Shown here: positions 8,547-18,663 of the stretch, piece by piece
How positions within the stretch are numbered: the stretch's first letter is position 1
How the letters are laid out: every line of letters begins with the position of its first letter
DNA from: Acetobacteraceae bacterium
GTDB lineage: Bacteria > Pseudomonadota > Alphaproteobacteria > Acetobacterales > Acetobacteraceae
DNA: 42,810 nt
Assembly (NCBI GenBank): GCA_019750465.1
Contig: JAIEOP010000270.1
Coordinates: 1 to 42,810, forward strand
Direction of reading: 5' to 3'
Notes under the pieces: generated by a model
Databases searched by the model: none
The model's input: only the letters and a program-made list of their open reading frames with translations
What the model was told of the DNA's origin: nothing
Made by a program: the position numbers and the translations under genes

Positions 8547-9119
8547 TCAGAAATCGATGCGTCCGGCCTGCCGCAGCGCGATCAGCAGCCCGCCGACATG
8601 GCTCGCGGTGCCGAGCGCGCCCGCGGCCAGCCCGGCCAGCACCGAGGACACGGAGTGCAGCTCCACCGCGATCTCCTCGCCCGGATCGAGGCGCTGGCCG
8701 CCCGCCGGCACCGCGCCCTCCGCCAGCACGAAATGCACGCGGTTCGTGGCATGCGCCGGCTCCGGCCAGAGCCCGGCGACAGGGGTGAAGCGCGCGGCGT
8801 CGTAGCCGGTCTCCTCGCCGAACTCGCGCGCCGCGGCGAGCACCGGGTCGGTCTCCTCCAACTCCATGATGCCGCCGGGCAGCTCCAGGATGGCGGCGCC
8901 GGCACCGGGGCGGAATTGCCGCACCAGCACCAGCTCGTCGGCCGGCGTCAGCGCCACCACATGCACCCAGTCGCGCCATTCCAGCATGTACCAGGGATCG
9001 AGCACCCGGCCGCCGCCGGTCTCCCAGGCATCGGCGCGCAGGTGGATCCAGCGGTCGCGCACCAGGGTGCGCGTGCCGCGATGGCGCCAGGGACGGGTGG
9101 CGCCCGCGGGTCCGCTCAC
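8547..9119 (-). CDS. NUDIX hydrolase
   Basis: A 190-residue NUDIX-superfamily protein resembling ADP-sugar pyrophosphatases. The Nudix box is GGIMELEE...REFGEETGY, about residues 85-110. One extra residue sits between the first Glu and the REx2EE helix relative to the strict GX5EX7REUXEEXGU pattern. It starts with GTG at 9119, and GTGA overlaps the gcvP stop codon (9116-9118), so translation is probably coupled to gcvP. It is unusual as the last gene of a glycine cleavage operon. Substrate cannot be assigned; ADP-ribose or a similar nucleoside diphosphate derivative is the family default. Confidence 0.82.
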   Translation of the reverse strand: MSGPAGATRPWRHRGTRTLVRDRWIHLRADAWETGGGRVLDPWYMLEWRDWVHVVALTPADELVLVRQFRPGAGAAILELPGGIMELEETDPVLAAAREFGEETGYDAARFTPVAGLWPEPAHATNRVHFVLAEGAVPAGGQRLDPGEEIAVELHSVSSVLAGLAAGALGTASHVGGLLIALRQAGRIDF

Positions 9120-12013
9120 TCGGCCGCCTGGCGCTGCGTCGCGCGGGCGTAGTCCTCCAGCGGCGCGCAGGTGCAGACGAGGTTGCGGTCGCCGTACACG
9201 TTGTCCACGCGCTTCACCGGCGGCCAGTACTTGTGCGCCCGCACGAAGGGCAGCGGGAAGGCGGCCTGCTCGCGCGAATAGGGATGCGGCCACTCGCCCG
9301 CCGCGATCTCCGAGGCCGTGTGGGGCGCGTTCTTCAGCGGGTTGTCGGCCCGGTCCATGCGTCCCTGCTCCACCGCGCGGATCTCGGCGCGAATCGCCAC
9401 CATGGCGTCGACGAAGCGGTCGAGCTCCGCCTTCGGCTCGGACTCGGTGGGCTCCACCATCAGCGTGCCGGCCACCGGCCAGGACATGGTGGGCGCGTGG
9501 AAGCCGTAGTCCTGCAGCCGCTTCGCGATGTCCTCCACCAGCACGCCGCCACCCTGCTGGAAGCCGCGGCAGTCGAGGATGCACTCGTGCGCCACCATGC
9601 CCTGGCGCCCGCGGTAGAGCACGGGGAAGTGCCCCTCCAGCCGCTTCGCCAGGTAGTTGGCGCTGAGGATCGCCACCTGCGTGGCCCGCGTCAGCGCCTC
9701 CGCGCCCATCATGCGGATATAGGCGTAGGAGATCGGCAGGATGGCGGCGCTGCCGAAGGGCGCGGCGCTGACCGGGCCGTAGCCCGTCGCCGGCCCGGCC
9801 TCGGCCAGCAGCGGATGGTTCGGCAGGTGCGGCGCGAGGTGCGCGGCGACGCCGATCGGCCCGACCCCCGGGCCGCCGCCGCCATGCGGGATGCAGAAGG
9901 TCTTGTGCAGGTTCAGGTGGCAGACATCGGCGCCGATGCGGCCCGGCGCGGTCAGCCCCACCTGCGCGTTCATGTTGGCGCCGTCCATGTAGACCTGGCC
10001 GCCATGCGCGTGGATCAGGTCGCAGATCTCGCGGATCGCCTCCTCGAAGACGCCATGCGTGCTGGGATAGGTCACCATCAGCGCGGCGAGGCTCCCCGCG
10101 TGCTCCTCCGCCTTCGCCCGCAGGTCGGCGACATCCACGTTGCCGTCACGGTCGCACCCCACCACCACCACCCGCATCCCCGCCATCGCGGCGGAGGCCG
10201 GGTTGGTGCCATGCGCGCTGCTCGGGATGAGGCAGACGTCGCGGTGCGCCTCGCCGCGCGCCCGGTGCCAGGCGCGGATCGCCAGCAGCCCGGCATACTC
10301 GCCCTGGCTGCCGGCATTCGGCTGCAGCGACACCGCGGCGAAGCCGGTCACCGCGGCGAGCCAGGATTCCAGCCGCCGGATCAGCGCCAGATAGCCCGGC
10401 ACCTGGTCGACCGGCGCGAAGGGATGGATCTGCGCGAAGCCCGGGAAGGTGACGGGGATCATCTCCGCCGTCGCGTTCAGCTTCATGGTGCAGGACCCCA
10501 GCGGGATCATGCTGCGGTTCAGCGCGACATCCCGGTCCTCCAGCCGCTTCAGGTAGCGCAGCATCGCGTGCTCGCTGTGGTGGAGGTTGAACACCTCGGC
10601 CGTGAGGAAGGGCGAGTTCCGCGCCAGCGCGGAGGGGATGCCGCCCGCGGGCGCGATCCCCTCCAGCGCGCCGCCGCCGATGATCCGCGCAAGCGCCGCG
10701 AGCCCGTCGCGCGTGACCGTCTCATCCAGCGCGATGCAGACCAGGCCACCCTCGCGGCGCAGGTTGAAGCCGCCTGCCCGCGCCGCGTCGGTCAGCGCGG
10801 CCGCGCGATCGCCGGCCTCGATGGCGATGGTGTCGAAGAAGCCGTCATGGCGCAGCGCCAGCCCCGCCCCGCGCGCCGCGCCGGCGAGGATGCGGGCCTG
10901 CAGCGCCACGCGGCGGGCGATGCGCCGCAGCCCCTCCGGCCCGTGCCACACCGCGTACATGCCGGCCATCACCGCCAGCAGCACCTGGGCCGTGCAGATG
11001 TTCGACGTCGCCTTCTCGCGCCGGATGTGCTGCTCGCGCGTCTGCAGCGCGAGCCGCATCGCCGGCTGCCCGGCCGCGTCCACCGAGACGCCGACGAGGC
11101 GCCCCGGCAGCAGCCGCTTCAGCGCATCCTTCACGGCGATGAAGGCGGCATGCGGGCCGCCATAGCCCGGCGGCACGCCGAAGCGCTGGCTGGAGCCCAC
11201 CACCACGTCCGCCCCCATCTCCCCGGGCGGCGCCAGCAGGCAGAGCGCGAGCGGATCGGCGGCGACGATGGCCAGCGCCCCGGCCGCATGCGCCGCGGCG
11301 ATCTCGGGGGCGATGTCGCGCACCTCGCCGGTGGTGCCGGGATATTGCAGCAGCACCGCGAAGGGTGCCTCGGCCGCGGCGCGCGCCGCGATCTCCGCCG
11401 GCGGCGCCACCACCACGCGGATGCCGACGGGCTCGGCACGCACGCGCACCACGGCGAGCGTCTGCGGGTGCAGGTCGGCGGCGGCCAGCAGCGTGCTGCC
11501 CTTCCCCTTGTGCGCGGCATGCGCCAGCGCCATGGCCTCGGCGGCGGCGGTCGCCTCGTCGAGCAGCGAGGCATTGGCCACCGGCAGGCCGGTGAGGTCG
11601 GCGACCATGGTCTGGAAATTGACCAGCGCCTCCAGCCGCCCCTGCGCGATCTCCGCCTGGTAGGGGGTGTAGGCCGTGTACCAGCCCGGATTCTCGAGCA
11701 CGTTGCGCAGGATCACCGGGGGCGTGTGGGTGCCGTGGTAGCCGAGCCCGATCAGCGAGGTCATCACGCGGTTCTGCCCGGCCAGCGCGCGCAGCTCCTC
11801 GATGGCCTCGGCCTCGGTCGCCGGCGGCGGCAGCGCCGAGAGGTCGGCGCCACGGATCGCCGCCGGCACGGTGCGGCCGGTCAGCTCCTCCAGGCTGCGC
11901 GCGCCGACCACGCGGAGCATGTCGGCGATCTCGGCCTCGGAGGGGCCGATGTGGCGCGCGGCGAAGGCGCCATGATCCTCGAGCGCGAACAGGTCCCGAA
12001 GGGCGCCGGTCAC
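9116..12013 (-). CDS. gcvP: glycine dehydrogenase (decarboxylating), P protein
   Basis: A 965-residue single-chain P protein, the usual length for the fused alpha2-type enzyme. It binds PLP, decarboxylates glycine and passes the aminomethyl group to lipoyl-GcvH. The N-terminal half has the [15 protein letters not shown] opening and [14 protein letters not shown]. The C-terminal half has the PLP-lysine motif [16 protein letters not shown] and [13 protein letters not shown] at 12013 overlaps the gcvH stop as ATGA, indicating translational coupling in the order T-H-P. Confidence 0.97.
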   Translation of the reverse strand: MTGALRDLFALEDHGAFAARHIGPSEAEIADMLRVVGARSLEELTGRTVPAAIRGADLSALPPPATEAEAIEELRALAGQNRVMTSLIGLGYHGTHTPPVILRNVLENPGWYTAYTPYQAEIAQGRLEALVNFQTMVADLTGLPVANASLLDEATAAAEAMALAHAAHKGKGSTLLAAADLHPQTLAVVRVRAEPVGIRVVVAPPAEIAARAAAEAPFAVLLQYPGTTGEVRDIAPEIAAAHAAGALAIVAADPLALCLLAPPGEMGADVVVGSSQRFGVPPGYGGPHAAFIAVKDALKRLLPGRLVGVSVDAAGQPAMRLALQTREQHIRREKATSNICTAQVLLAVMAGMYAVWHGPEGLRRIARRVALQARILAGAARGAGLALRHDGFFDTIAIEAGDRAAALTDAARAGGFNLRREGGLVCIALDETVTRDGLAALARIIGGGALEGIAPAGGIPSALARNSPFLTAEVFNLHHSEHAMLRYLKRLEDRDVALNRSMIPLGSCTMKLNATAEMIPVTFPGFAQIHPFAPVDQVPGYLALIRRLESWLAAVTGFAAVSLQPNAGSQGEYAGLLAIRAWHRARGEAHRDVCLIPSSAHGTNPASAAMAGMRVVVVGCDRDGNVDVADLRAKAEEHAGSLAALMVTYPSTHGVFEEAIREICDLIHAHGGQVYMDGANMNAQVGLTAPGRIGADVCHLNLHKTFCIPHGGGGPGVGPIGVAAHLAPHLPNHPLLAEAGPATGYGPVSAAPFGSAAILPISYAYIRMMGAEALTRATQVAILSANYLAKRLEGHFPVLYRGRQGMVAHECILDCRGFQQGGGVLVEDIAKRLQDYGFHAPTMSWPVAGTLMVEPTESEPKAELDRFVDAMVAIRAEIRAVEQGRMDRADNPLKNAPHTASEIAAGEWPHPYSREQAAFPLPFVRAHKYWPPVKRVDNVYGDRNLVCTCAPLEDYARATQRQAAE

Positions 12014-12387
12014 GCCTGGCTCTCCACGAAGGCCGCGTAGGCCGCCTCGTCCAGCAGCGCGGCGACCTCGGCGGGGTTCCTGGGCTCGATCTTGAAGAAC
12101 CAGCCTTCGGCCGTGGGCGCGCGGTTGATCAGGCCGGGGTCGTCGGTGAGGCCGGCATTCACCTCGACGATCCGCCCGGCGATCGGCGCATAGACGTCGG
12201 ACGCCGCCTTCACGCTCTCCACCACGGCGATCGCCTCGCCCGCCGCGACCTCGCGCCCCACCTCCGGCAGATCAACGAAAACCACGTCGCCGAGCGCGGT
12301 CTGCGCATGGTCCGTGATGCCGACGGTCGCAGCGTCGCCGTCGAGGCGGACCCATTCATGGTCCTTGGTGAAGCGCAGCTCGGCCAT
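12010..12387 (-). CDS. gcvH: glycine cleavage system H protein
   Basis: A 125-residue H protein of normal family length. The lipoylation site is K60 in [13 protein letters not shown], flanked by the conserved GDVVFVDLP strand and the ENP-like region replaced here by [12 protein letters not shown]. It shuttles the aminomethyl intermediate among P, T and L proteins. It lies 38 bp after gcvT and overlaps gcvP by 4 bp. Confidence 0.96.
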   Translation of the reverse strand: MAELRFTKDHEWVRLDGDAATVGITDHAQTALGDVVFVDLPEVGREVAAGEAIAVVESVKAASDVYAPIAGRIVEVNAGLTDDPGLINRAPTAEGWFFKIEPRNPAEVAALLDEAAYAAFVESQA

Positions 12388-12425
12388 TGTCGGGGTTCCT
12401 CTCGCGGGCGGTCGTGACGCGGCGG

Positions 12426-13553
12426 TCAGCGGGGGTAGCGATGCGGCACGAAGGGCAGCGGGGCGACCCGGGCGGGCAGCGCCCTGCCGCGCACCATCAG
12501 CGCGAGCGGCGTGCCGTCCCCGGCATGGGCGCGCGCGACATAGCCCATGGCGACGGGGCCGTTCGCCGAGGGGCCGAAGCCGCCGGAGGTCACCTCGCCC
12601 ACCGCCTCTCCGAGCGCCTCGCCCTTGGGCGCATGCACCGGCGTATGCGCCCGCGCGGGCTGGCGGCCCTCGGGCTTCAGCCCGACGCGCAGGCGCGCCG
12701 CGCCGTCGGCCAGCTCCGCCCGCACGCGCGCGGCGCCCGGGAAGTCCCAGGCCATGCGGCGGCGCTTGCCGATCGTCCAGGTCAGCGCCGCCTCGACCGG
12801 GCTCGTGGTCTCGCCGATGTCGTTGCCGTAGAGGCAGAGCCCGGCTTCCAGCCGCAGCGAATCCCGGGCACCGAGGCCGGCCGGCTGCACGCCCGGCAGG
12901 GCCAGCAGGGCCTTCGCCAGCGCCTCGGCCCGCTCGGCCGGCACGCTGATCTCGAACCCGTCCTCGCCGGTGTAGCCCGAGCGGCTGGCCAGGGCCGGGA
13001 TGCCGGCGACGGTTGTCTCCGCGACACCCATGAAGGAGAGCCCGGGGAGTGCCGGCGCCAGGGGCGCGATGGCCATAACGGCGGCCGGCCCCTGCAGCGC
13101 CAGCAGCGCCCGGTCGGGCAGCGGGCGCAGCGCGACGCCGGCGGGCAGGGCGGCGGCGATGCGCGCGAAATCCTCCGCCTTGCGGCCCGCGTTCACCACG
13201 AGGAACAGCCGGTCACCGAGGTTCGCCACCATGAAGTCGTCGAAGATGCCGCCCGCCTCGGTGGTCAGCAGCGCGTAGCGCTGGCGGCCCGGCTTCAGCC
13301 CCTGCACGTCGGCCGGCGTCAGCCGCTCCAGCGCCTCGGCCGCGCCCTCGCCGACCAGCTCCGCCTGGCCCATGTGCGAGACGTCGAACAGCGCGGCCGC
13401 GGCACGGCAATGCAGGTGCTCGGCCATGATGCCGGCGGAGTATTGCACCGGCATGGCATGGCCGGCGAAGGGCACCATTCGGCCGCCGAGCGCGCGATGC
13501 AGCGCGCCGAGCGGGGTTTCCAGCAGGGTCTCGTCTCGGTCCTGTTCGGCCAC
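12426..13553 (-). CDS. gcvT: aminomethyltransferase, glycine cleavage T protein
   Basis: A 375-residue T protein that transfers the methylene group of aminomethyl-GcvH to tetrahydrofolate and releases ammonia. Seen are MVPFAGHAMPVQY near the N-terminus, the FDVSHMGQ segment, SRSGYTGEDGFEI in the middle and DSLRLEAGLCLYGND in the folate-binding region. The start is GTG at 13553, with GGAGGA at 13557-13562. It is the first gene of the operon, about 70 bp below a tandem glycine riboswitch, so glycine should raise its expression. Confidence 0.95.
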   Translation of the reverse strand: MAEQDRDETLLETPLGALHRALGGRMVPFAGHAMPVQYSAGIMAEHLHCRAAAALFDVSHMGQAELVGEGAAEALERLTPADVQGLKPGRQRYALLTTEAGGIFDDFMVANLGDRLFLVVNAGRKAEDFARIAAALPAGVALRPLPDRALLALQGPAAVMAIAPLAPALPGLSFMGVAETTVAGIPALASRSGYTGEDGFEISVPAERAEALAKALLALPGVQPAGLGARDSLRLEAGLCLYGNDIGETTSPVEAALTWTIGKRRRMAWDFPGAARVRAELADGAARLRVGLKPEGRQPARAHTPVHAPKGEALGEAVGEVTSGGFGPSANGPVAMGYVARAHAGDGTPLALMVRGRALPARVAPLPFVPHRYPR

Positions 13554-13566
13554 GGGTCCTCCAGCC

Positions 13567-13596
13567 GCGCGACGAGGGACGAAGTCCCTGGCGCGC
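13567..13596 (-). promoter_or_regulatory. hairpin next to the gcvT ribosome-binding site
   Basis: A GGGAC/GTCCC stem with a 3-nt loop, extended by GCGCG pairing, ends 4 nt before the gcvT Shine-Dalgarno. It lies between the riboswitch and the start codon and is the likely expression platform. Whether it masks the ribosome site or competes with an aptamer strand cannot be settled by eye. Confidence 0.45.
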
Positions 13597-13621
13597 GCAT
13601 GATACCGTGGCCCCCCTCTGT

Positions 13622-13808
13622 CCGATGACCTGAGAGATTCGGCCCGCCGCTTGCGTGGCGTCGCCTTACTCCGTCGGTGCCGGCCCCCTTGCGGCGCCCG
13701 GGCTTTCCAGAGGTCCCTCCCCCGCGCGGTTCATGGGCCTGAGCGTTTCCGGGGGCCGGTTGCGCCTTCGGCGGCGGCACGGGTTGGCCCGGCCGCTCTC
13801 TCCCGCGC
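13622..13808 (-). ncRNA. tandem glycine riboswitch
   Basis: On the minus strand two glycine-aptamer patterns follow one another. The first, about 13808-13722, opens with GGGAGAGAG, has CGCCGAAGGCGCAA in its core and closes with CGCUCAGG. The second, about 13721-13622, has GGGAGGGACCUCUGG, ACCGACGGAGUAAGG and closes with AAUCUCUCAGGU. The GGAGAG start, CCGAAGG-type core and CUCAGG end are the hallmarks of the gcvT motif. Its location just upstream of gcvT supports a glycine-activated switch. Boundaries are approximate. Confidence 0.88.
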
Positions 13809-13880
13809 AGGATCTGCGGGTAGCGTCGGTCTACTCCCCCGAAACTCCCCGCGCAACCGAGTCGCAGCGGCGCCGGCACA

Positions 13881-14426
13881 TCACCGCGGCCCGCGGCGGC
13901 GGTTCTGCTCCAGCTCCTGCTCCTCGAGCTGGAGCATGACCAGCACGCGGTAATCGGTCGCGCGCCGCTCCTCCGAGACCGGCAGGACGATGGTGATGGA
14001 CTGGCCCTCGACATTCGCCCGCGTCTCGTTGGGGCCGAAGACCACCGTGGTGGCGAAGCGTTGCGGCCGGTCCAGCGGCTGGTCGGTCCGGTTGTCCAGC
14101 ACCGCGACCAGCCAGGGCACCTGCACGGCGCGCCCGGTCGATGCCGGGCCGCGGTCCACCACGAAGCTCGGCGTGATCCGCAGGTCCACGGCCTCGCCGC
14201 GGCGCCCGGGCCGGCAGCCGCCGGAAAGGCCGTTCAGCTTGGCGTCGAACTCCAGCGTGGTGAGGTCCCGCACCGGGCCGTCGCGATAGCGGGTGAGGTC
14301 GGCGGCATCGGCCGGGATCGCCGGCCGCGGGCAGGCGATCCGGGCGATCGGGTCAGTGCCGCCACAGGCAGCCAGGCCGAGCGGCGCGAGCATCGCCAGA
14401 GACCAACTACGCCACGTCACCGGCAT
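13881..14426 (-). CDS. predicted lipoprotein
   Basis: A 181-residue protein whose N-terminal signal ends in a lipobox (LGLAAC-GG), so it is probably a lipid-anchored envelope protein. A conserved-looking middle ([18 protein letters not shown]) and a C-terminal helix rich in Glu and Gln ([16 protein letters not shown]) are visible. No enzymatic motif is seen. The start at 14426 is chosen because it gives a clean signal peptide and has a purine-rich GGGGGAAG upstream. It diverges from ispH across about 200 bp and lies upstream of the gcv leader on the same strand. Confidence 0.7.
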   Translation of the reverse strand: MPVTWRSWSLAMLAPLGLAACGGTDPIARIACPRPAIPADAADLTRYRDGPVRDLTTLEFDAKLNGLSGGCRPGRRGEAVDLRITPSFVVDRGPASTGRAVQVPWLVAVLDNRTDQPLDRPQRFATTVVFGPNETRANVEGQSITIVLPVSEERRATDYRVLVMLQLEEQELEQNRRRGPR

Positions 14427-14630
14427 CTTCCCCCTCGCGTCCCGTCCCGTTCGCCGGGGCCCCCGTGGCACGAAACCACGCGCCTGTCACATCCGGGAAC
14501 GCGCATTGCGCCGTGGCATCCCCGGCGGCAATGGGATAGGAGGGCAACGACGGACCCGCCCCTGGCCTGGCAGGGCCGTCGTGCCGCCCCAGATGCAGGC
14601 CTCAACCCTGCCAGCCCGCCGGACCCGACC

Positions 14631-15665
14631 TTGCCCGCCACGACGCTCGACCCCGTTTCCCCGCAGGCACCCCCGGCGGGCCACCAGCCCGCGCTGCCCG
14701 GTGACGGCACGTCATCCGGCACCAGGCCGCGCCTGTCCGTGCTGCTCGCCGGGCCGCGCGGCTTCTGTGCCGGCGTCGATCGCGCCATCAAGATCGTCGA
14801 GGAGGCGATCCGCCGCTACGGCGCGCCGGTCTATGTGCGACACGAGATCGTGCACAACCGCTTCGTCGTCGAAACCCTGGAGCGCCAGGGCGCCGTCTTC
14901 GTCGAGGAGCTGGACGAGGTGCCGGACGACGCGCCGGTGGTGTTCTCGGCCCATGGCGTGCCGAAATCCGTCCCCGGCGAGGCCGAACGGCGCAAGCTGT
15001 TCTATCTCGATGCCACCTGCCCGCTGGTCAGCAAGGTGCACCGGGAGGCCGAGCACCATTTCGCCCGCGGGCGGCACATCCTGCTGATCGGGCATGCGGG
15101 CCATCCGGAGGTGGTCGGTACCATGGGCCAGCTGCCGGCCGGCGCCGTGACGCTGGTGGAGGATGCGGAAGGCGCGCGCACCGTCTCGGTGCCGCCAAGC
15201 ATGCCGCTGGCCTTCATCACCCAGACCACGCTCTCGGTGGATGACACCGCCGACATCGTGGCTGCGCTGCGTGCCCGCTTCCCAGGCGTGCACGCGCCGG
15301 CGAAGGAGGACATCTGCTACGCCACCACCAACCGGCAGGCCGCGGTGAAGGCGATCGCGCCGCGGGCCGCGCTGATGATCGTGGTGGGCGCGCCGAATTC
15401 CTCCAACTCGCTGCGGCTGGTCGAGGTGGCGGAGCGCGCCGGCTGCCCGCGCGCGGTGATGGTGCAGCGCGGGCGGGAGCTCGACCCCGCCATCGCCGAT
15501 GGCCTCGCGGTGATCGGCATCACCGCCGGCGCCAGCGCGCCCGAGGTGCTGGTCGAGGAGGTGCTCGCCCGCCTCGCCGAGCGCTTCGTCCTGGCCATCG
15601 AGGAGGTGGTGGTGGCCGAGGAGCGCATCACCTTCAAGCTGCCGGCCGCGCTCAACCCGGCCTGA
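14631..15665 (+). CDS. ispH: 4-hydroxy-3-methylbut-2-enyl diphosphate reductase
   Basis: The last enzyme of the MEP isoprenoid pathway, making IPP and DMAPP with an Fe-S cluster. Diagnostic motifs are [13 protein letters not shown] (first cluster Cys), RHEIVHN, FSAHGVP, DATCPLV (second Cys), [15 protein letters not shown] and [10 protein letters not shown] (third Cys), followed by [10 protein letters not shown]. The conserved protein begins about residue 35 of this model. There is no ATG in frame; TTG at 14631 is the best visible start, with GTG at 14739 as a shorter alternative. The N-terminal 35 residues are Pro/Ala-rich and may not be translated. It lies upstream of the DUF2235, thrB and rnhA genes. 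Confidence 0.93.
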   Translation: MPATTLDPVSPQAPPAGHQPALPGDGTSSGTRPRLSVLLAGPRGFCAGVDRAIKIVEEAIRRYGAPVYVRHEIVHNRFVVETLERQGAVFVEELDEVPDDAPVVFSAHGVPKSVPGEAERRKLFYLDATCPLVSKVHREAEHHFARGRHILLIGHAGHPEVVGTMGQLPAGAVTLVEDAEGARTVSVPPSMPLAFITQTTLSVDDTADIVAALRARFPGVHAPAKEDICYATTNRQAAVKAIAPRAALMIVVGAPNSSNSLRLVEVAERAGCPRAVMVQRGRELDPAIADGLAVIGITAGASAPEVLVEEVLARLAERFVLAIEEVVVAEERITFKLPAALNPA

Positions 15666-15759
15666 CCTGCCCCGGGACCTGCCTGCCCCTGCCTGAATCG
15701 ATGTTGAGCCGCCACGGGCGCGCGCCCATCCTGCCACCCGACCGGGAGGAGGATCGGCC

Positions 15760-16911
15760 ATGCCAAAGCGCATCGTGCTCTGCTTCGATGGCACCTGGAA
15801 CGCGCCGGCCGAGAAATTCGTCGGCCTGAAGGCGCTGCATGATCGGGCCAAGGCGCTGTGCGACGCCGGCGGCAAGCCGGCGGTGCTGCAGGCGCTGGAG
15901 GCGCTGGACCCCGGCCCCGATGCGGTGGAGACCAATGTCTGCCGATTCTACCGCTCCATCGTCGCGCGCCAGCCCGAGAAGGACGGCGCCGGGCCGGTCG
16001 GCCAGGTGCGCTGGTACGACGCCGGCGTCGGCACCAACTGGTACGACCGCGTCGCCGGCGGCGCCTTCGGCCTCGGCCTGTCGCAGAACCTGCGCGAGGG
16101 CTACCAGTACCTGGCCGAGACCTGCGAGCCGGGCGATTCCATCTTCATCCTCGGCTTCAGCCGCGGCGCCTACACCGCGCGCAGCCTGGTCGGCATGATC
16201 CGCAACAGCGGCCTGCTGCCCGCCGGCGGCACCGGCGACGGGCCGCAGAGCGCGCCGATGATGGAGGCCTACGAGATCTACCGCACCCGCGACCGCGACG
16301 CGGACAGCGAACGCGCCCTGGCCTTCCGCAAGCTGCATGGCTGCCGGATGGTGGAGATCGCCTTCCTCGGTGTCTGGGACACGGTGGGCGCGCTCGGCAT
16401 CCCGATCGAGTCCTTCGCCGGCTTCAATCGCTCGGCCTTCGAGTTCCACGATACCGAACTCAGCGGCATCGTGCGCAACGCCTTCCACGCCATCGCCGTG
16501 GACGAGCACCGCGAGCCCTATGCGGTGACGCTCTGGGATCCGATCAGGAAGCTCGACCAGCGCGTGGAGCAGCGCTGGTTCGTCGGCGCGCATTGCGATG
16601 TCGGCGGTGGCTACCAGGACCGCGGCCTGTCCGACGTGACGCTGGCCTGGATGCAGCGCTGCGCGATGGAATGCGGGCTGGAGCTGCACCCGGGGGCGGT
16701 GCCGGCGGTGGGGGAGGCGCAGGCGCTGGGCGCGCTGACCGACAGCTTCGCCAATTTCCTGGAAGGCCTGTTCCGCCTGTTCAGCCGGCGCTTCTACCGG
16801 CCCGTGCGGCGCGCGCAGTTCGGCCAGGAGCAGGTGGACGAGACGGTGCACCTGCGCCTGAAGCGCGACGTCGCCTACCGGCCGAAGAACCCGGGCCTGT
16901 TCGACGGATGA
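15760..16911 (+). CDS. DUF2235 alpha/beta hydrolase (T6SS lipase-like domain)
   Basis: A 383-residue protein of the DUF2235 family. The opening KRIVLCFDGTWN, the segment YDAGVGTNWYD at 86-96 and the nucleophile elbow GFSRGAYTAR (S134) are typical. A later DTVGALG and WFVGAHCDVGGGY supply the remaining family motifs (Asp and His). The family includes Tle-type phospholipase effectors of type VI secretion, but most chromosomal copies stand alone and their substrates are unknown. No signal peptide is seen, and no VgrG or T6SS genes are nearby. GGGAGGAGG precedes the ATG. It sits between ispH and thrB. Confidence 0.85.
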   Translation: MPKRIVLCFDGTWNAPAEKFVGLKALHDRAKALCDAGGKPAVLQALEALDPGPDAVETNVCRFYRSIVARQPEKDGAGPVGQVRWYDAGVGTNWYDRVAGGAFGLGLSQNLREGYQYLAETCEPGDSIFILGFSRGAYTARSLVGMIRNSGLLPAGGTGDGPQSAPMMEAYEIYRTRDRDADSERALAFRKLHGCRMVEIAFLGVWDTVGALGIPIESFAGFNRSAFEFHDTELSGIVRNAFHAIAVDEHREPYAVTLWDPIRKLDQRVEQRWFVGAHCDVGGGYQDRGLSDVTLAWMQRCAMECGLELHPGAVPAVGEAQALGALTDSFANFLEGLFRLFSRRFYRPVRRAQFGQEQVDETVHLRLKRDVAYRPKNPGLFDG

Positions 16912-16963
16912 CGGTGGCCCCCGGGCGGTTCCAGGGGTCGGGATGCCGCGCTAGAAGCGTCGC

Positions 16964-17944
16964 ATGGCGGTCTATACCGAGGTTACGGACGAGGCGCTGC
17001 GGGAGTACCTCGCGGACTATGACCTCGGCGATCTGGTCGCCTTCCGCGGCATCGCGGAGGGCGTGGAGAATTCGAACTACGCCCTGAAGACCGGGGCCGG
17101 CGACTTCATCCTGACGCTGTACGAGCGGCGGGTGGACCCGGCCGAGCTGCCCTATTTCCTCGGACTGATGGAGCACCTGGCGGCGCACGGCCTGCCCTGC
17201 CCGCTGCCGGTGCATGGGCGCGACGGGGCGGCGCTGCGCCGCCTGGCCGGACGGCCGGCGGCGATCTGCACCTTCCTGCCCGGCGTCTGGCCGCGCCGCG
17301 TGCGGCCCGAGCACTGCGCGCCGCTCGGGCAGGCGCTGGCACGCCTGCACGCGGCCGGGGCAGGCTTCGGCATGGCGCGGCCGAACGCGCTCGGGCCCGC
17401 CGGCTGGCCGCCGCTGCTGGAACGCTGCCGGGCCACGGGCGATTCGGTGCAGGCAGGGCTGGTCGCGCAGCTCGATGCGGCGCTTGCGGCGATCCTGGAG
17501 GCGTGGCCGGCGCCGGGCACGCTGCCGGTCGGGCAGATCCACGCCGACCTCTTCCCCGACAACGTGTTCTTCCTGGACGACGCCGAGCACCGCCCGCGCG
17601 TCTCCGGCCTCATCGACTTCTACTTCGCCTGCACCGACCTGCTGGCCTACGACATCGCCGTCTGCCTGAACGCCTGGTGCTTCGAGGCCGATGGGGGCTT
17701 CAACGTGACGAAGGCGCGGGCACTGCTCACCGCCTACCAGGGCGTGCGGCCGCTGTCGCCCGCGGAGCGGGCGGCGCTGCCGGTGCTGTGCCGGGGCGCG
17801 GCGCTGCGCTTCCTGCTGACCCGCCTGCACGACTGGACGGCGACGCCGACGGGCGCGCTGGTGACGCGCAAGGACCCGCTGGAATACCTGCGCAAGCTGC
17901 GCTTCTTCGCGGCCGTCGGGGGCGAGGCCGGCCTTGGACTCTGA
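16964..17944 (+). CDS. thrB: homoserine kinase (ThrB, choline-kinase-like fold)
   Basis: A 326-residue homoserine kinase of the alphaproteobacterial APH/ChoK type rather than the GHMP type. It phosphorylates homoserine for threonine synthesis. The N-terminus [16 protein letters not shown] and GVENSNYAL are characteristic of this enzyme. The kinase catalytic loop is H193-A-D195-L-F-P-D-N200, and the metal-binding Asp is D218 in [11 protein letters not shown]. It overlaps the start of rnhA by 11 bp, indicating an operon. Confidence 0.94.
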   Translation: MAVYTEVTDEALREYLADYDLGDLVAFRGIAEGVENSNYALKTGAGDFILTLYERRVDPAELPYFLGLMEHLAAHGLPCPLPVHGRDGAALRRLAGRPAAICTFLPGVWPRRVRPEHCAPLGQALARLHAAGAGFGMARPNALGPAGWPPLLERCRATGDSVQAGLVAQLDAALAAILEAWPAPGTLPVGQIHADLFPDNVFFLDDAEHRPRVSGLIDFYFACTDLLAYDIAVCLNAWCFEADGGFNVTKARALLTAYQGVRPLSPAERAALPVLCRGAALRFLLTRLHDWTATPTGALVTRKDPLEYLRKLRFFAAVGGEAGLGL

Positions 17945-18386
17945 CCCACCCATCGTCGAGATCTGGACGGATGGCGGCTGCAAGCCCAATCCCGGGCCGG
18001 GGGGCTGGGGCGCGGTGCTGTGCTATGGCGATGTCGAGCGCGAACTCTCCGGCGGCGAGGCCGCGACCACCAACAACCGCATGGAACTGACCGCCGCCTG
18101 CGAGGCGCTGGAGGCGCTCAAGCGCCCCTGCCGCGTGGTGCTGCACACGGACAGCGAATATGTCCGCAACGGCATCAGCCGCTGGATCCATGGCTGGGTG
18201 CGCAACAACTGGCGCAACAGCGCGAAGGACCCAGTGGCGAACATGCAGCTCTGGCAGCGGCTGCTGGCGGCGGCGAAGCCGCACGAGGTGGAGTGGCACT
18301 GGGTGCGCGGGCATTCCGGCGACCCGATGAACGAGCGGGCGGACCGGCTGGCGACGGCGGCAAGGGAGCGGGTGGCGGCGGGCTGA
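17934..18386 (+). CDS. rnhA: ribonuclease HI
   Basis: A 150-residue RNase HI that cuts RNA in RNA-DNA hybrids. The catalytic set is complete: D13 in [15 protein letters not shown]51 in NNRMELTA, D73 in HTDSEY, H127 in VRGHSG and D137 in NERADRLA. The start is TTG at 17934, inside the 3' end of thrB. This is the last gene of the conserved chromosomal run; accessory DNA begins immediately after its stop codon. Confidence 0.95.
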   Translation: MDSDPPIVEIWTDGGCKPNPGPGGWGAVLCYGDVERELSGGEAATTNNRMELTAACEALEALKRPCRVVLHTDSEYVRNGISRWIHGWVRNNWRNSAKDPVANMQLWQRLLAAAKPHEVEWHWVRGHSGDPMNERADRLATAARERVAAG

Positions 18387-18387
18387 T

Positions 18388-18433
18388 TGTCGGTTGACCC
18401 ATATCGTGGCGCATAAACCCAATTCGTGGCGCT
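18388..18433. mobile_element. lone IS21-type end with internal tandem repeats
   Basis: One base after the rnhA stop, TGTCGG leads into two adjacent 20-bp repeats, 18394-18413 and 18414-18433, which match at 15 of 20 positions around CCCA and TCGTGGCGC. A TG start followed by short repeated transposase-binding sites with TTGACCCA and GTGGCG is typical of IS21-family ends. No istA or istB gene and no second end are present. The rest of 18434-18663 holds nothing I recognise. Confidence 0.45.
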
Positions 18434-18663
18434 GAAACGAGTCAGTATATCTGGCTCGGATTCGGCCTGACCCAGCCCGACTGAGGTTCCGGTCAGCCCA
18501 TCGGTGTGCCCCTGCCAGCGTCGGGAATGCCGACCTTCAAGTTCCCACAAGTCCTAGGGCATTGTGGCAAAGTCAAATTCCGACCGGCCTTTCATCCTCA
18601 TTCTTGACCACAGCCACCTAATCACGGTGGCCGCCCCTTCTGCTGCGCGTTATCATCGCCGTC

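Noticed and set aside
9233-12040. Long plus-strand frame of 935 codons
   Set aside because: Antisense to gcvP, which is certain by homology; the product is low-complexity Arg/Gly/His sequence.
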